This document shows, piece after piece, positions 6,801 through 13,883 of a stretch of DNA of 15,018 nucleotides; position 1 is the first letter of the stretch; each line of letters opens with the position of its first letter. The notes under the pieces were generated by a model that saw only the letters and a program-made list of their open reading frames with translations, searched no databases and was not told the origin of the DNA. This DNA comes from Thiobacillaceae bacterium (GTDB lineage Bacteria; Pseudomonadota; Gammaproteobacteria; Burkholderiales; Thiobacillaceae). The translations under genes and the position numbers were made by a program. The stretch lies in assembly GCA_024643305.1 (NCBI GenBank), contig JAHENE010000019.1, positions 1 through 15,018 of the forward strand, read 5' to 3'.

Positions 6801-7744
6801 TGGAAGCTGACGCCCGATATACCCTCGTGGGCGGCGTTGTGCTGGCTGTTGCCGCCCTGGTGATATTGTTTACGCTGTGGCTTGCCGGCCAGGCTGACGA
6901 TATTACATACCGTCACTACACGGTTTATTTTCGCAATCAATCCATGGACGGACTGGATGTCGACAGCGCAGTAAAAATGCGCGGCATCAAGGTCGGCGCG
7001 GTGGCCGACTACGATTTTGTGACGAAGCCTGCCGAAGCAGTCAAGCTTCGCATCAAGGTTGCGGAAGACACGCCCGTGCGCGAAGGGGCTGAGGCCTATG
7101 TGAAGCGCAACGTGGTGACGGGTTTGGCGACGATAGAGATCACGAATCCGCCCAACCACGAAAAACTTCTGACCGTAGTGCCGGAAGGAGAAAAATATCC
7201 GGTCATTGCAGAAGGCAGTTCGGAACTCGATAAAGTGGCATCCGCTGTATCGAGGATGGCAGAAAATGGTGCGCAGGTACTCGACAAGATGAATGCCCTA
7301 CTGTCGGATCAAAACCAGGCGCATATCGCCGCCACACTCGCCAATCTGCAGGCGATTTCTGATCACCTTGTAAGCAACAGACAATCCCTGGAAGCTGCGG
7401 TTCAGGGTATCAGGGATGCATCGGATGAATTCCGCTTTGCCGGTGCCAGTATTACCCAGGCGGCGACCCGGGCCGAGGGCAGTATTACCGAGGTCGGGAA
7501 AAATGCCCAGACAGCCTTGAAGGAAGCAGCCCAGACGCTTGAGAGCATGCAGAAAGAAGCGCAGGTTCTTTCAACAAAACTTCAGGCCATTTCCGATCAG
7601 GGTGCGCTTGAATTCTCTGCCATGAGCCGTGATGTGCGAACCGCCGCCGATTCGGTGACGACTGCAGGCCAGAAGCTTTCCAATCCCAAGGCCTTGTTGC
7701 TGGGGCCGGGTAAACAGCAGCCCGGGCCGGGAGAAAAACGATGA
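6800..7744 (+). CDS. mlaD: MlaD/MCE-domain lipid-binding protein with long helical tail
   Basis: A 314-residue MCE protein. A single membrane anchor (about residues 8-29) is followed by the MCE domain (about 35-119, including MDGLDVDSAVKMRGIKVGAV and VVTGLATIEITNP), which forms the hexameric lipid pore in the periplasm. Residues about 135-290 are a long, Ala/Gln-rich, coiled-coil-like helical region, absent in the 183-residue E. coli MlaD and more like the needle-forming tails of mycobacterial Mce or PqiB proteins. The end, GPGKQQPGPGE, is a flexible Gly/Pro tail. The tail may bridge the periplasm in place of a soluble MlaC shuttle. It overlaps the lipoprotein gene by 4 nt (ATGA). Confidence 0.93.
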   Translation: MEADARYTLVGGVVLAVAALVILFTLWLAGQADDITYRHYTVYFRNQSMDGLDVDSAVKMRGIKVGAVADYDFVTKPAEAVKLRIKVAEDTPVREGAEAYVKRNVVTGLATIEITNPPNHEKLLTVVPEGEKYPVIAEGSSELDKVASAVSRMAENGAQVLDKMNALLSDQNQAHIAATLANLQAISDHLVSNRQSLEAAVQGIRDASDEFRFAGASITQAATRAEGSITEVGKNAQTALKEAAQTLESMQKEAQVLSTKLQAISDQGALEFSAMSRDVRTAADSVTTAGQKLSNPKALLLGPGKQQPGPGEKR

Positions 7745-8361
7745 TAAATATTCGCAAGCTTTTTTGGCTGTCACTGGCCCTGACTTTGTCTGGATGCGTT
7801 AATTTGGGACTGGGTGGAGACAAGGACGCGCCGTCGATCATCTACTACGTCATGGAAGATGCAGGGCGCACCATTTCTGCTGCGGCACCTGCACCACATT
7901 CCGTTTTGATGGCTGACACCCAGGCCGGGTCTTTCTACGACACCGATGACATGGCCTTCAGCAATCAGCCCGGAACCCGCGGTTATTACCTGTTCGCACG
8001 CTGGACCGAACGTCCGGGCAAGCGCTTTAGCGATTTGTTGCTGGGCCGTCTGGAACGCGAGAAAATCTTCGCTGCCGTAGCCCAGTCCGGCAGCAATACT
8101 CGCGGCGACTGGCTACTGACTACTGAAATCCTGGATTTTTACCACGATGCTGCCAAGCAGCCCGGCACGGCGCGCATGGAACTGCGTGCCGAAGTGATTG
8201 ATTTGAATACCCGCACCCTGCTGGCCAGAAGAACGTTTACCCAGTCCGTGCCAGTATCCAGTTATGACGCCGCGGGTGCTCATAAAGCCTTCAATGAGGC
8301 AGTCACGCTTACGCTCAACGATGTGGGCGACTGGCTGAAAGGACTGGCAGACAAACATTGA
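7741..8361 (+). CDS. PqiC-like ABC transport auxiliary lipoprotein
   Basis: A 206-residue lipoprotein of the ABC-type transport auxiliary (PqiC-like) group. The signal sequence ends in lipobox LSGC with Cys19; Val at +2 fits outer-membrane sorting. The mature part begins with the YYVMEDA strand typical for the family and continues with RWTERPGKRFSDLLLGRLE and a C-terminal strand-helix ending ALTLNDVGDWL-like. Family members sit in the outer membrane and receive the MCE needle. It overlaps mlaD by 4 nt (ATGA at 7741-7744), so it belongs to the same transporter. It takes the place of mlaC, which is missing here. Confidence 0.88.
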   Translation: MINIRKLFWLSLALTLSGCVNLGLGGDKDAPSIIYYVMEDAGRTISAAAPAPHSVLMADTQAGSFYDTDDMAFSNQPGTRGYYLFARWTERPGKRFSDLLLGRLEREKIFAAVAQSGSNTRGDWLLTTEILDFYHDAAKQPGTARMELRAEVIDLNTRTLLARRTFTQSVPVSSYDAAGAHKAFNEAVTLTLNDVGDWLKGLADKH

Positions 8362-8390
8362 TAGGCTATATTGGGAGCACAACAACTGCG

Positions 8391-8397
8391 AGGAGGT
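8391..8397 (+). promoter_or_regulatory. Strong ribosome-binding site of the DUF4426 gene
   Basis: AGGAGGT lies 5 nt before the ATG at 8403, a near-perfect Shine-Dalgarno match. It fixes the start at 8403 instead of the ATG at 8358 that overlaps the lipoprotein stop. Confidence 0.9.
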
Positions 8398-8402
8398 GTT
8401 AC

Positions 8403-8828
8403 ATGGTTCGCTGGCTTGCTTTTATTGCCGTTCTGTTTTCACCGCTTGTTCAGGCGGATCAGGCCGAGAAGTTCGGCAACGTGGAAGTCCACTACAATGC
8501 AATGCTTAGCACGGACCTTATTCCGGAGGTGGCCAAGAACTACAAGATCGACCGTAGCCCGACCCGCGGAATTGTCACCGTCTCCGTCCTCAGGAAAAAC
8601 GCCATGGGTGTGGCGCAACCCATTCCTGCGAATCTCAGTGCTTACATGGTCAACCTCAGCAATCAGCTGGGCAACATCGATATGCGCGAAATCAAGGAAG
8701 GCAGTGCTATTTATTATTTGGGCGAGTTTCGCGTCATCCCACCCAACACGCTGAAATTTACTGTTACGGTTGAGGTTAATGGCGACCCCAAGCGTGAAGT
8801 GAACTTTTCTCAGAAGTTTTACAAGTAG
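8403..8828 (+). CDS. Periplasmic DUF4426 protein
   Basis: A 141-residue exported protein matching the DUF4426 family by its pattern FGNVEVHYNAMLSTDLIPEVAKNY near the mature N-terminus. The signal peptide is residues 1-18 (cleavage VQA-DQA). The remainder is a small all-beta domain, including RGIVTVSVLRKN, AIYYLGEFRVIPPNTLKFTVTV and a final strand. Function is unknown. In pseudomonads a DUF4426 gene lies beside the metX/metW methionine genes, so the nearness of metA here may not be chance. It starts 41 nt after the lipoprotein stop with its own strong ribosome-binding site. It ends convergently 19 nt from the next minus-strand gene, with no terminator visible between them. Confidence 0.85.
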   Translation: MVRWLAFIAVLFSPLVQADQAEKFGNVEVHYNAMLSTDLIPEVAKNYKIDRSPTRGIVTVSVLRKNAMGVAQPIPANLSAYMVNLSNQLGNIDMREIKEGSAIYYLGEFRVIPPNTLKFTVTVEVNGDPKREVNFSQKFYK

Positions 8829-8847
8829 GCAGTGCAAGAAGAAGGGG

Positions 8848-9510
8848 TTATAGCACCAGCCGGAGCAGGCCCCAAACACCAAAACCCGCCACAAGTGCCC
8901 CGGCCACCATGCGTACGCCAGCTTGCTGCATGAAAGGCTGAAGCTGTTGCGCGAACAGTGCCATGCCCAGCAGATTCGGCAGGGTGCCCAAACCAAAGGC
9001 CAGCATCAGCGCCGCACCCGAAGTTGCGCTGCCGGCGGCGAGCGCGGCTACCAGCACCGAGTACACAAGTCCGCAGGGCAGCCACCCCCAGACCATGCCT
9101 GCTAACAGCGCGCCGGGGAGGCTCTTCACCGGCAGCAGTTTCTTGAACAGTGGTTGCAGGCGTGACCACAACGCGCCGCCGGCTTTTTCGAACACCAGTA
9201 CCCAGCGGTTCCAGCCAGCCAAATACAAACCGAGCAGGATCATTACCGCTTGCGCCAGTGCGTACAACACAATCTGAAGCGAGTGAATTCCCAGCAGGTT
9301 GAGCGATGCGCCCAATGCGCCCGCCAGTGCGCCGAACAGTGTGTAGGATAGTACGCGGCCAATGTTGTAGCCCAGGTGCAGTCGGAACGGTGGTTTGCTG
9401 CCGTCGGTTCTAAAGGAGAATGCGGCGACGATGCCGCCGCACATGCCCACGCAATGTACGCCGCCCAAGAGGCCGACGAGCAATGCGGACAGGAGTGTAA
9501 ATTCAGCCAT
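8848..9510 (-). CDS. SafE/DsbD_2-type integral membrane protein
   Basis: A 220-residue, roughly six-helix inner-membrane protein of the family usually named sulfite exporter TauE/SafE or UreH-like DsbD_2. Motifs are GGVHCVGMCGGIV (residues 16-28) in the first helix and GWLPCGLVYSVLVAALA in the second repeat, giving an inverted-repeat arrangement of Cys-bearing helices as in CcdA/DsbD. The sulfite-export name is an annotation tradition. Members often accompany cytochrome or copper genes and may handle thiol redox or metal, but no such gene lies here. It lies 33 nt downstream of ampG, so the two are probably cotranscribed. No strong ribosome-binding site is visible. Confidence 0.85.
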   Translation of the reverse strand: MAEFTLLSALLVGLLGGVHCVGMCGGIVAAFSFRTDGSKPPFRLHLGYNIGRVLSYTLFGALAGALGASLNLLGIHSLQIVLYALAQAVMILLGLYLAGWNRWVLVFEKAGGALWSRLQPLFKKLLPVKSLPGALLAGMVWGWLPCGLVYSVLVAALAAGSATSGAALMLAFGLGTLPNLLGMALFAQQLQPFMQQAGVRMVAGALVAGFGVWGLLRLVL

Positions 9511-9543
9511 TTGCGGGACTTGCCAGAAAGGTTAAACCGCTCA

Positions 9544-10968
9544 TTACGAAAGACCTCGCCGATCAGGATCTTCGTCCCCGTTCAGGTTTGCCAAATCATC
9601 CCTGCCGGCCAGCCATACCAGAACAAGTACGGGTGCTCCGATCATGGCGGTGCCGGTAAAAAAGCTTGCCCAGCCGTAAGCGTCGACAAACTCTCCGGAA
9701 AAGCCGGCGATGAACTTGGGCAGCAGCAACATGACCGAAGTGAACAGCGCGTATTGCGTGGCCGAATAGGCCTGGTTGGTGAGCCCGGAGAGATAGGCGA
9801 CGAAGGCGGAGGCGGCGATTCCCGCCGACAGGTTGTCGGCCGACACAGTGAACATCAACGCGCTCACGTCGTGACCGCGGCCAGCCAGCCACACGAACAG
9901 CAGATTGGTGGCAGCAGAAAGCACAGCGCCCAGGAAAAGCGTACGCATCACACCGATTCTTGCCGTGAGTATGCCGCCCAGCGCAGCGCCGGCGATGGTC
10001 ATGATCACGCCGTACACTTTGGAGACAGTGGCTACCTCATCCTTGGTAAAACCCATCTCCTGATAGAAGGGATTGCTCATCACGCCCATCACCACGTCCG
10101 ATATGCGATACACGGCAATCAAAGACAGAATCAGCAGCGCCTGCCATTTGAAGCGCTGCACGAAGTCGACGAAGGGGGACAGCACCGCGCTGTAAAGCCA
10201 GGCCGTCACGGTCAGTGTCTTGCCTGACAAACCCGCGGCGGAAAATTTCTCGCGCGCACTGGCCTCGCGTTCCAGTGTGGCGGAAGTGAACTGCTTCTCG
10301 GGCTCGCGAATGATGAGTGTTGTCGCGATGCCTACTGCCATCAGCGCGGCCATTACCGTGTAAGCCACTTGCCAGGGGTGGAAGTCGTAGGTCGTTTCAG
10401 AAGGGTCGACTGCGGCGGCGATCCACAGCGCCCCCGCACCCGCGGTAATCATGGCGATTCGGTAACCTGCCTGATATGTAGCCGCCATTGCCCCCTGTTT
10501 TTCCGTTTCCACCGCTTCAATGCGGTAGGCATCGAGCGCGATGTCCTGAGTGGCTGAGGCAAACGCCACTGCCAGTGCAAAGAACACCATGTGGGTCAGG
10601 TTCAGCACCGGGTCGGTATTTGCCATGCCCAGCAGCGCCAGCGCAATACAGACTTGCGACAAAAGCAGCCATGCGCGACGGCGGCCCAATCGTGCAGTCA
10701 GAAATGGCAAAGGCAGGCGGTCAACCAGCGGCGACCAAAAAAACTTGAATCCGTAAGCCAGCCCCACCCAAGATAAATGTCCGATGGTGGCACGCTCGAT
10801 GCCAGCTTCCGACAGCCAGAATGACAGCGTACCCAACACCAAGAGCAGTGGCAGCCCAGCGGAAAAACCCAGGAACAGCATGCCGATGACGCGGGGGTGG
10901 GTGTAAACCTTGAAGGCGGCAAGCCAGGGATGTGTATCGCGATGGGGTTGGTTCTTGGAAACGGACAT
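9544..10968 (-). CDS. ampG: AmpG muropeptide permease
   Basis: A 474-residue major facilitator of AmpG type, which imports GlcNAc-anhydromuropeptides from peptidoglycan turnover for recycling. The N-terminal block HPRVIGMLFLGFSAGLPLLL and FWLSEAGIERATIGHLSWVGLAY with KFFWSPLVDRLPLPFL are the AmpG signatures. The length and 12 or more hydrophobic segments agree with E. coli AmpG (491 residues). In bacteria with AmpC/AmpR the permease also governs beta-lactamase induction; neither gene is in the window. It heads a two-gene unit with the SafE-like protein. The 78-nt upstream region contains CATAAT on the minus strand as a possible -10, without a convincing -35. Confidence 0.94.
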   Translation of the reverse strand: MSVSKNQPHRDTHPWLAAFKVYTHPRVIGMLFLGFSAGLPLLLVLGTLSFWLSEAGIERATIGHLSWVGLAYGFKFFWSPLVDRLPLPFLTARLGRRRAWLLLSQVCIALALLGMANTDPVLNLTHMVFFALAVAFASATQDIALDAYRIEAVETEKQGAMAATYQAGYRIAMITAGAGALWIAAAVDPSETTYDFHPWQVAYTVMAALMAVGIATTLIIREPEKQFTSATLEREASAREKFSAAGLSGKTLTVTAWLYSAVLSPFVDFVQRFKWQALLILSLIAVYRISDVVMGVMSNPFYQEMGFTKDEVATVSKVYGVIMTIAGAALGGILTARIGVMRTLFLGAVLSAATNLLFVWLAGRGHDVSALMFTVSADNLSAGIAASAFVAYLSGLTNQAYSATQYALFTSVMLLLPKFIAGFSGEFVDAYGWASFFTGTAMIGAPVLVLVWLAGRDDLANLNGDEDPDRRGLS

Positions 10969-11046
10969 GTCCAGAAGAAAGCTTGCGCGTTGTTATTATG
11001 GGGGCAAACCGAATCTTGCCGTGAGCTTCGCTTGAAAGCAATGTGC

Positions 11047-11077
11047 AAAAAAACAGGGGCCCTAACCGGGGCCCCTG
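11047..11077 (-). terminator. Rho-independent terminator of the small exported-protein gene
   Basis: A perfect 9-bp stem (CAGGGGCCC at 11054-11062 with GGGCCCCTG at 11069-11077) and 6-nt loop is followed on the minus strand by seven T (A-run 11047-11053). It starts 31 nt after the stop of the gene at 11109 and separates it from ampG. Confidence 0.93.
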
Positions 11078-11108
11078 GCATGGGTTATTGCTTTTGCTAT
11101 TGGGCGCT

Positions 11109-11633
11109 TTATTCCTTGCCCAAGGCAAAGCTCTGCACGGCGCTGTCAAACACGGCCTTGTCGATCTTGCCCTTGGGGCCATGGAACACCACCATGTACT
11201 GGCGGCCATCCTTGAGATATTGAGCGGTGTGCTTTTCGAACTCTTTATCGCCATCCTTCCAGCCGGTCAGGATGTAGTTGCCGGTTTCGCCGCCGATGTT
11301 AATCGAGCTTTCCGATAGCACTTTGAAGTCGTTTTTTTCATAACGCTTGGCCTCTGCGCCGATGCGCCATTTTTCAAAATCGACGAGGGTGAAAGTCGCC
11401 GGCTGCACGGCACGCAGGTACACACCCTCCAAGGTTGCGCCGGTTTTGGCGTCCTTGAAGAAGAGCATCAGCAGCTTTTCGTCGATATCCTTGTAGCCAG
11501 GCTGCCAGCCTTGCGGAACATTCATTTCAAAGCGGGTGCCGAGAAGTTTTACGGAATCCGCCGCGACGGCGGGAAATACAGAAGTTACGGCCAGCAGTCC
11601 CATCACGAACATCAATTTCTTAGCGCCATTCAT
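11109..11633 (-). CDS. Small exported protein of unknown function
   Basis: A 174-residue protein with a clear signal peptide (residues 1-25, cleavage VAA-DSV). The mature part starts VKLLGTRFEMNVPQGWQPGY, a beta-strand opening seen in PsbP/DUF1795-like folds, and contains LMLFFKDAKTGATLEGVYL, GGETGNYILTGWKDGDKEF and QYMVVFHGPKG. I cannot place it in a family with confidence. The ATG at 11633 is chosen because GGAGGAG (11640-11646) is 6 nt upstream; an ATG at 11648 would overlap that ribosome-binding site. It is a single-gene unit with its own terminator and upstream region. Confidence 0.8.
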   Translation of the reverse strand: MNGAKKLMFVMGLLAVTSVFPAVAADSVKLLGTRFEMNVPQGWQPGYKDIDEKLLMLFFKDAKTGATLEGVYLRAVQPATFTLVDFEKWRIGAEAKRYEKNDFKVLSESSINIGGETGNYILTGWKDGDKEFEKHTAQYLKDGRQYMVVFHGPKGKIDKAVFDSAVQSFALGKE

Positions 11634-11715
11634 ATGCTTCTCCTCCATGGTTGTTGGTTTGCCTCAGCCCGCAAGGTCAGTAGATGCATGAGCACTTCTG
11701 ACAGATATCTAAAAC

Positions 11716-11729
11716 TTAAGAATTCTTAA
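11716..11729. promoter_or_regulatory. 14-bp perfect palindrome upstream of the small exported-protein gene
   Basis: TTAAGAATTCTTAA reads the same on both strands and lies 83 nt upstream of the start at 11633, in the 160-nt non-coding gap 11634-11793. It is a plausible operator or an AT-rich promoter element. It is short and AT-rich, so chance is not excluded. No clear -35/-10 pair was found in the gap. Confidence 0.3.
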
Positions 11730-11793
11730 TGTAACTTGCTGTTTTGTTATCGAAAGTTTCGGGGTGGCAAGAGCGTTTTAGGGCATGGGCGCA

Positions 11794-12588
11794 CTAAATG
11801 GAATAGTCGTAATCAACTATGAGCGGAGCGTGGTCGGAAAAGCGCTGGTCTTTGTAAACATTTGCCGACCGGGCCTTCGCTGCAATGCCTGGTGTGGCAA
11901 TCTGGTAATCGATGCGCCAGCCTACATTCCTGGCCCAGGCCTGGCCGCGGTTGCTCCACCAGGTATAGGCTTCGCCGGTATGTTCCGGGTAGAGTTTGCG
12001 ATAGACGTCGACCCAGCCCAGTTCATCGAACAGCCGTGTCATCCAGGCGCGCTCTTCGGGCAGGAAGCCGGAGTTTTTCTGGTTGGACTTCCAGTTCTTG
12101 AGGTCGATTTCGCGGTGGGCGATGTTCCAGTCGCCGCAGATGACGATTTCGCGACCGGATTTCATGAGGTTTTCCAGATGCGGGAAGAAAACGTCCAGAA
12201 AACGGAACTTGGCCTGCTGGCGTTCTTCGGAACTTGAACCGGAAGGCTGGTAAAGTGAAATGACGGCAACTTTGCCACCACTCAAATTATCGTAGCTGGC
12301 CTCGATGTAGCGGCCCTCGGCATCGAATTCGGCCACGCCCAGGCCTTCGACAATAATTTTTGGGGCGGGGCGGGTGTAGATGCCCACGCCGCTGTACCCT
12401 TTCTTTTCTGCATAGTGGAAATGGCCGGCAAGGCCATCGCAGGCCAGAAATTCCGGTCGCATGTCGGCTTCCTGCGCCTTGAGTTCCTGCACGCACACCA
12501 TGTCGGCCTGTTGTGCGCGCAGCCAGTCAAAAAAGCCTTTTGTCGCGGCGGAGCGGATGCCGTTCAGGTTGGCCGATATAATTCGCAT
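11794..12588 (-). CDS. xthA: Exodeoxyribonuclease III
   Basis: A 264-residue ExoIII-type AP endonuclease/3'-5' exonuclease for base-excision repair, of normal length. It starts MRIISANLNGIRSA with Asn7, has the metal ligand Glu35 in QELK, Tyr113 in SLYQPSG, Asp153 and Asn155 in GDWNIAH, and the catalytic SDHAPL (Asp252-His253). The motif WWSNRGQAWARNVGWRIDYQ belongs to the XthA subgroup. It is divergent from pyrE with only 26 nt between the two start codons, so its promoter must reach into the pyrE coding region or overlap that of pyrE. Confidence 0.95.
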   Translation of the reverse strand: MRIISANLNGIRSAATKGFFDWLRAQQADMVCVQELKAQEADMRPEFLACDGLAGHFHYAEKKGYSGVGIYTRPAPKIIVEGLGVAEFDAEGRYIEASYDNLSGGKVAVISLYQPSGSSSEERQQAKFRFLDVFFPHLENLMKSGREIVICGDWNIAHREIDLKNWKSNQKNSGFLPEERAWMTRLFDELGWVDVYRKLYPEHTGEAYTWWSNRGQAWARNVGWRIDYQIATPGIAAKARSANVYKDQRFSDHAPLIVDYDYSI

Positions 12589-12614
12589 TGGTATCAGGTT
12601 AAGAAGCTTAAAAA

Positions 12615-13253
12615 ATGTCCGATTACAAAACCGGGTTTCTGAAATTCGCCATCGAGTCGCAGGTGTTGTGCTTTGGGGAGTTCAAGACCAAGGCAGGGCG
12701 GCTGTCACCGTATTTTTTTAATGCCGGCTTGTTCAATGACGGCGACAAACTCAGAAAACTGGGTGAATTCTACGCCAAAGCCATTGTCGATTCAGGCATT
12801 GAGTTCGATGTGCTGTTTGGCCCTGCATACAAAGGTATTCCGCTGGCTGCAAGCGTGGCCATTGCACTGTCCTGCATGGGCCGCAACGTGCCCTTTTCCT
12901 TTAACCGGAAGGAGGCAAAGGATCATGGCGAAGGCGGCACGGTGGTGGGGGCGGAACTGAAAGGCCGCGTCCTGATCGTAGATGATGTGATTTCGGCCGG
13001 GACATCGGTGCGCGAATCGGTGGAGTTGATACAGACGCATGGGGCGATTCCTGCCGGTGTGGTGATTGCGCTGGACCGAATGGAACGCGGCCAGGGCGAG
13101 AAATCAGCGGTGCAGGAAGTGCGCGAACAAAATGGCATGCCGGTGACGGCTGTGGTTACTTTGGATGATTTGATCGGTTACCTCGGAACCGATCCGGCCT
13201 GGGAGGAACGTTTGAATGCAGTATCCAAATATCGTGAACAATACGGCGTCTAA
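12615..13253 (+). CDS. pyrE: Orotate phosphoribosyltransferase
   Basis: A 212-residue OPRTase joining orotate and PRPP to orotidine 5'-phosphate in pyrimidine synthesis, of normal length. The PRPP-binding loop [13 protein letters not shown] is at residues 119-131. The flexible catalytic loop [12 protein letters not shown] (97-108) carries the Lys and His that contact pyrophosphate. [18 protein letters not shown] near the N-terminus is the usual substrate region. There is no Shine-Dalgarno sequence in the 26-nt gap. I see no attenuator of the E. coli rph-pyrE type. The 3' end overlaps the DUF4124 gene by 38 nt. Confidence 0.97.
   Translation: MSDYKTGFLKFAIESQVLCFGEFKTKAGRLSPYFFNAGLFNDGDKLRKLGEFYAKAIVDSGIEFDVLFGPAYKGIPLAASVAIALSCMGRNVPFSFNRKEAKDHGEGGTVVGAELKGRVLIVDDVISAGTSVRESVELIQTHGAIPAGVVIALDRMERGQGEKSAVQEVREQNGMPVTAVVTLDDLIGYLGTDPAWEERLNAVSKYREQYGV
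13201..13206 (+). promoter_or_regulatory. Ribosome-binding site of the DUF4124 gene inside pyrE
   Basis: GGGAGG lies 9 nt before the ATG at 13216, within pyrE codons. It decides the start and shows that the 38-nt overlap with pyrE is real. Confidence 0.8.
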
Positions 13254-13842
13254 ATTATTGTTGGGGCTGTTGTTGGGCGTTGTCGCACTTTCTGCGCAAG
13301 CCAAGATGTACAAGTGGGTGGACCCCCAGGGTAACGTGCATTACACCGATGCCCTTCCGCCCACTGCAGCGGCGCAGGGAAATGCCGAGATCAGCAATAC
13401 CGGCAATGTCGTCAAAAAGACCGAATCGGCGGGAGAGAGGGAAAAGCGCCTGGCTGCTGAGGCGGTTGAGGCAGAGCGCAGGAAGCATGTCGAAGAACAG
13501 GCGCGCAAGGACCGTGCACTGCTTGCCACCTATACCTCTGAAAAGGAAATCGACCTCGCGCGCGATCGTACGATTGAGCACCACAAGCTTGCCATCGATA
13601 GCGCGAATAGCCGCCTGAAACAGATTCAGCCCGAAATGGATGAACTTCAAAAAAAGATGAAGATGGCAACAAAGGGGGGCAAAGCGGCGCCTGCTCACCT
13701 CCAGAAGCAATACGATGCGAAGAAGGAAGAAATGGATGGAATCAGCCTATCCATCAAAACCAGCGAAAATGAGATATCTGAGACGTATTACCGCTATGAG
13801 GCTGACAAGCAGCGTTTTCACGAAATTAGTGTGAAGCGCTAA
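13216..13842 (+). CDS. Exported DUF4124 coiled-coil protein
   Basis: A 208-residue protein. The signal peptide (residues 1-29, cleavage SAQA-KMY) is followed by the DUF4124 domain (about 30-55), with the hallmark [20 protein letters not shown] long charged helical region, probably coiled coil, follows: about 68-120 and 123-205, rich in Glu, Lys, Arg and Ala. DUF4124 domains are common in betaproteobacterial envelope proteins and have no assigned reaction. The gene begins inside pyrE, out of its frame, probably by coupled translation. The link with pyrimidine synthesis is unlikely to be functional. Confidence 0.88.
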   Translation: MQYPNIVNNTASKLLLGLLLGVVALSAQAKMYKWVDPQGNVHYTDALPPTAAAQGNAEISNTGNVVKKTESAGEREKRLAAEAVEAERRKHVEEQARKDRALLATYTSEKEIDLARDRTIEHHKLAIDSANSRLKQIQPEMDELQKKMKMATKGGKAAPAHLQKQYDAKKEEMDGISLSIKTSENEISETYYRYEADKQRFHEISVKR

Positions 13843-13853
13843 CCACCGTCATT

Positions 13854-13882
13854 CGGCCCACCAATTTGAACAAACAGGGCCG
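13854..13882 (+). promoter_or_regulatory. Inverted repeat just before the chaA start
   Basis: CGGCCC (13854-13859) and GGGCCG (13877-13882) are exact inverted repeats with a 17-nt spacer; the right arm ends 1 nt before the ATG at 13884. If formed in RNA the stem would cover the region where a ribosome-binding site should be. A 6-bp stem with this loop size is only modest evidence. Confidence 0.3.
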
Positions 13883-13883
13883 G

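Noticed and set aside
9376..10227. Long plus-strand open frame opposite ampG
   Set aside because: It is a shadow of the minus-strand genes in GC-rich sequence; composition is His/Gln/Gly-rich with no domain, and ampG is clearly the real gene.
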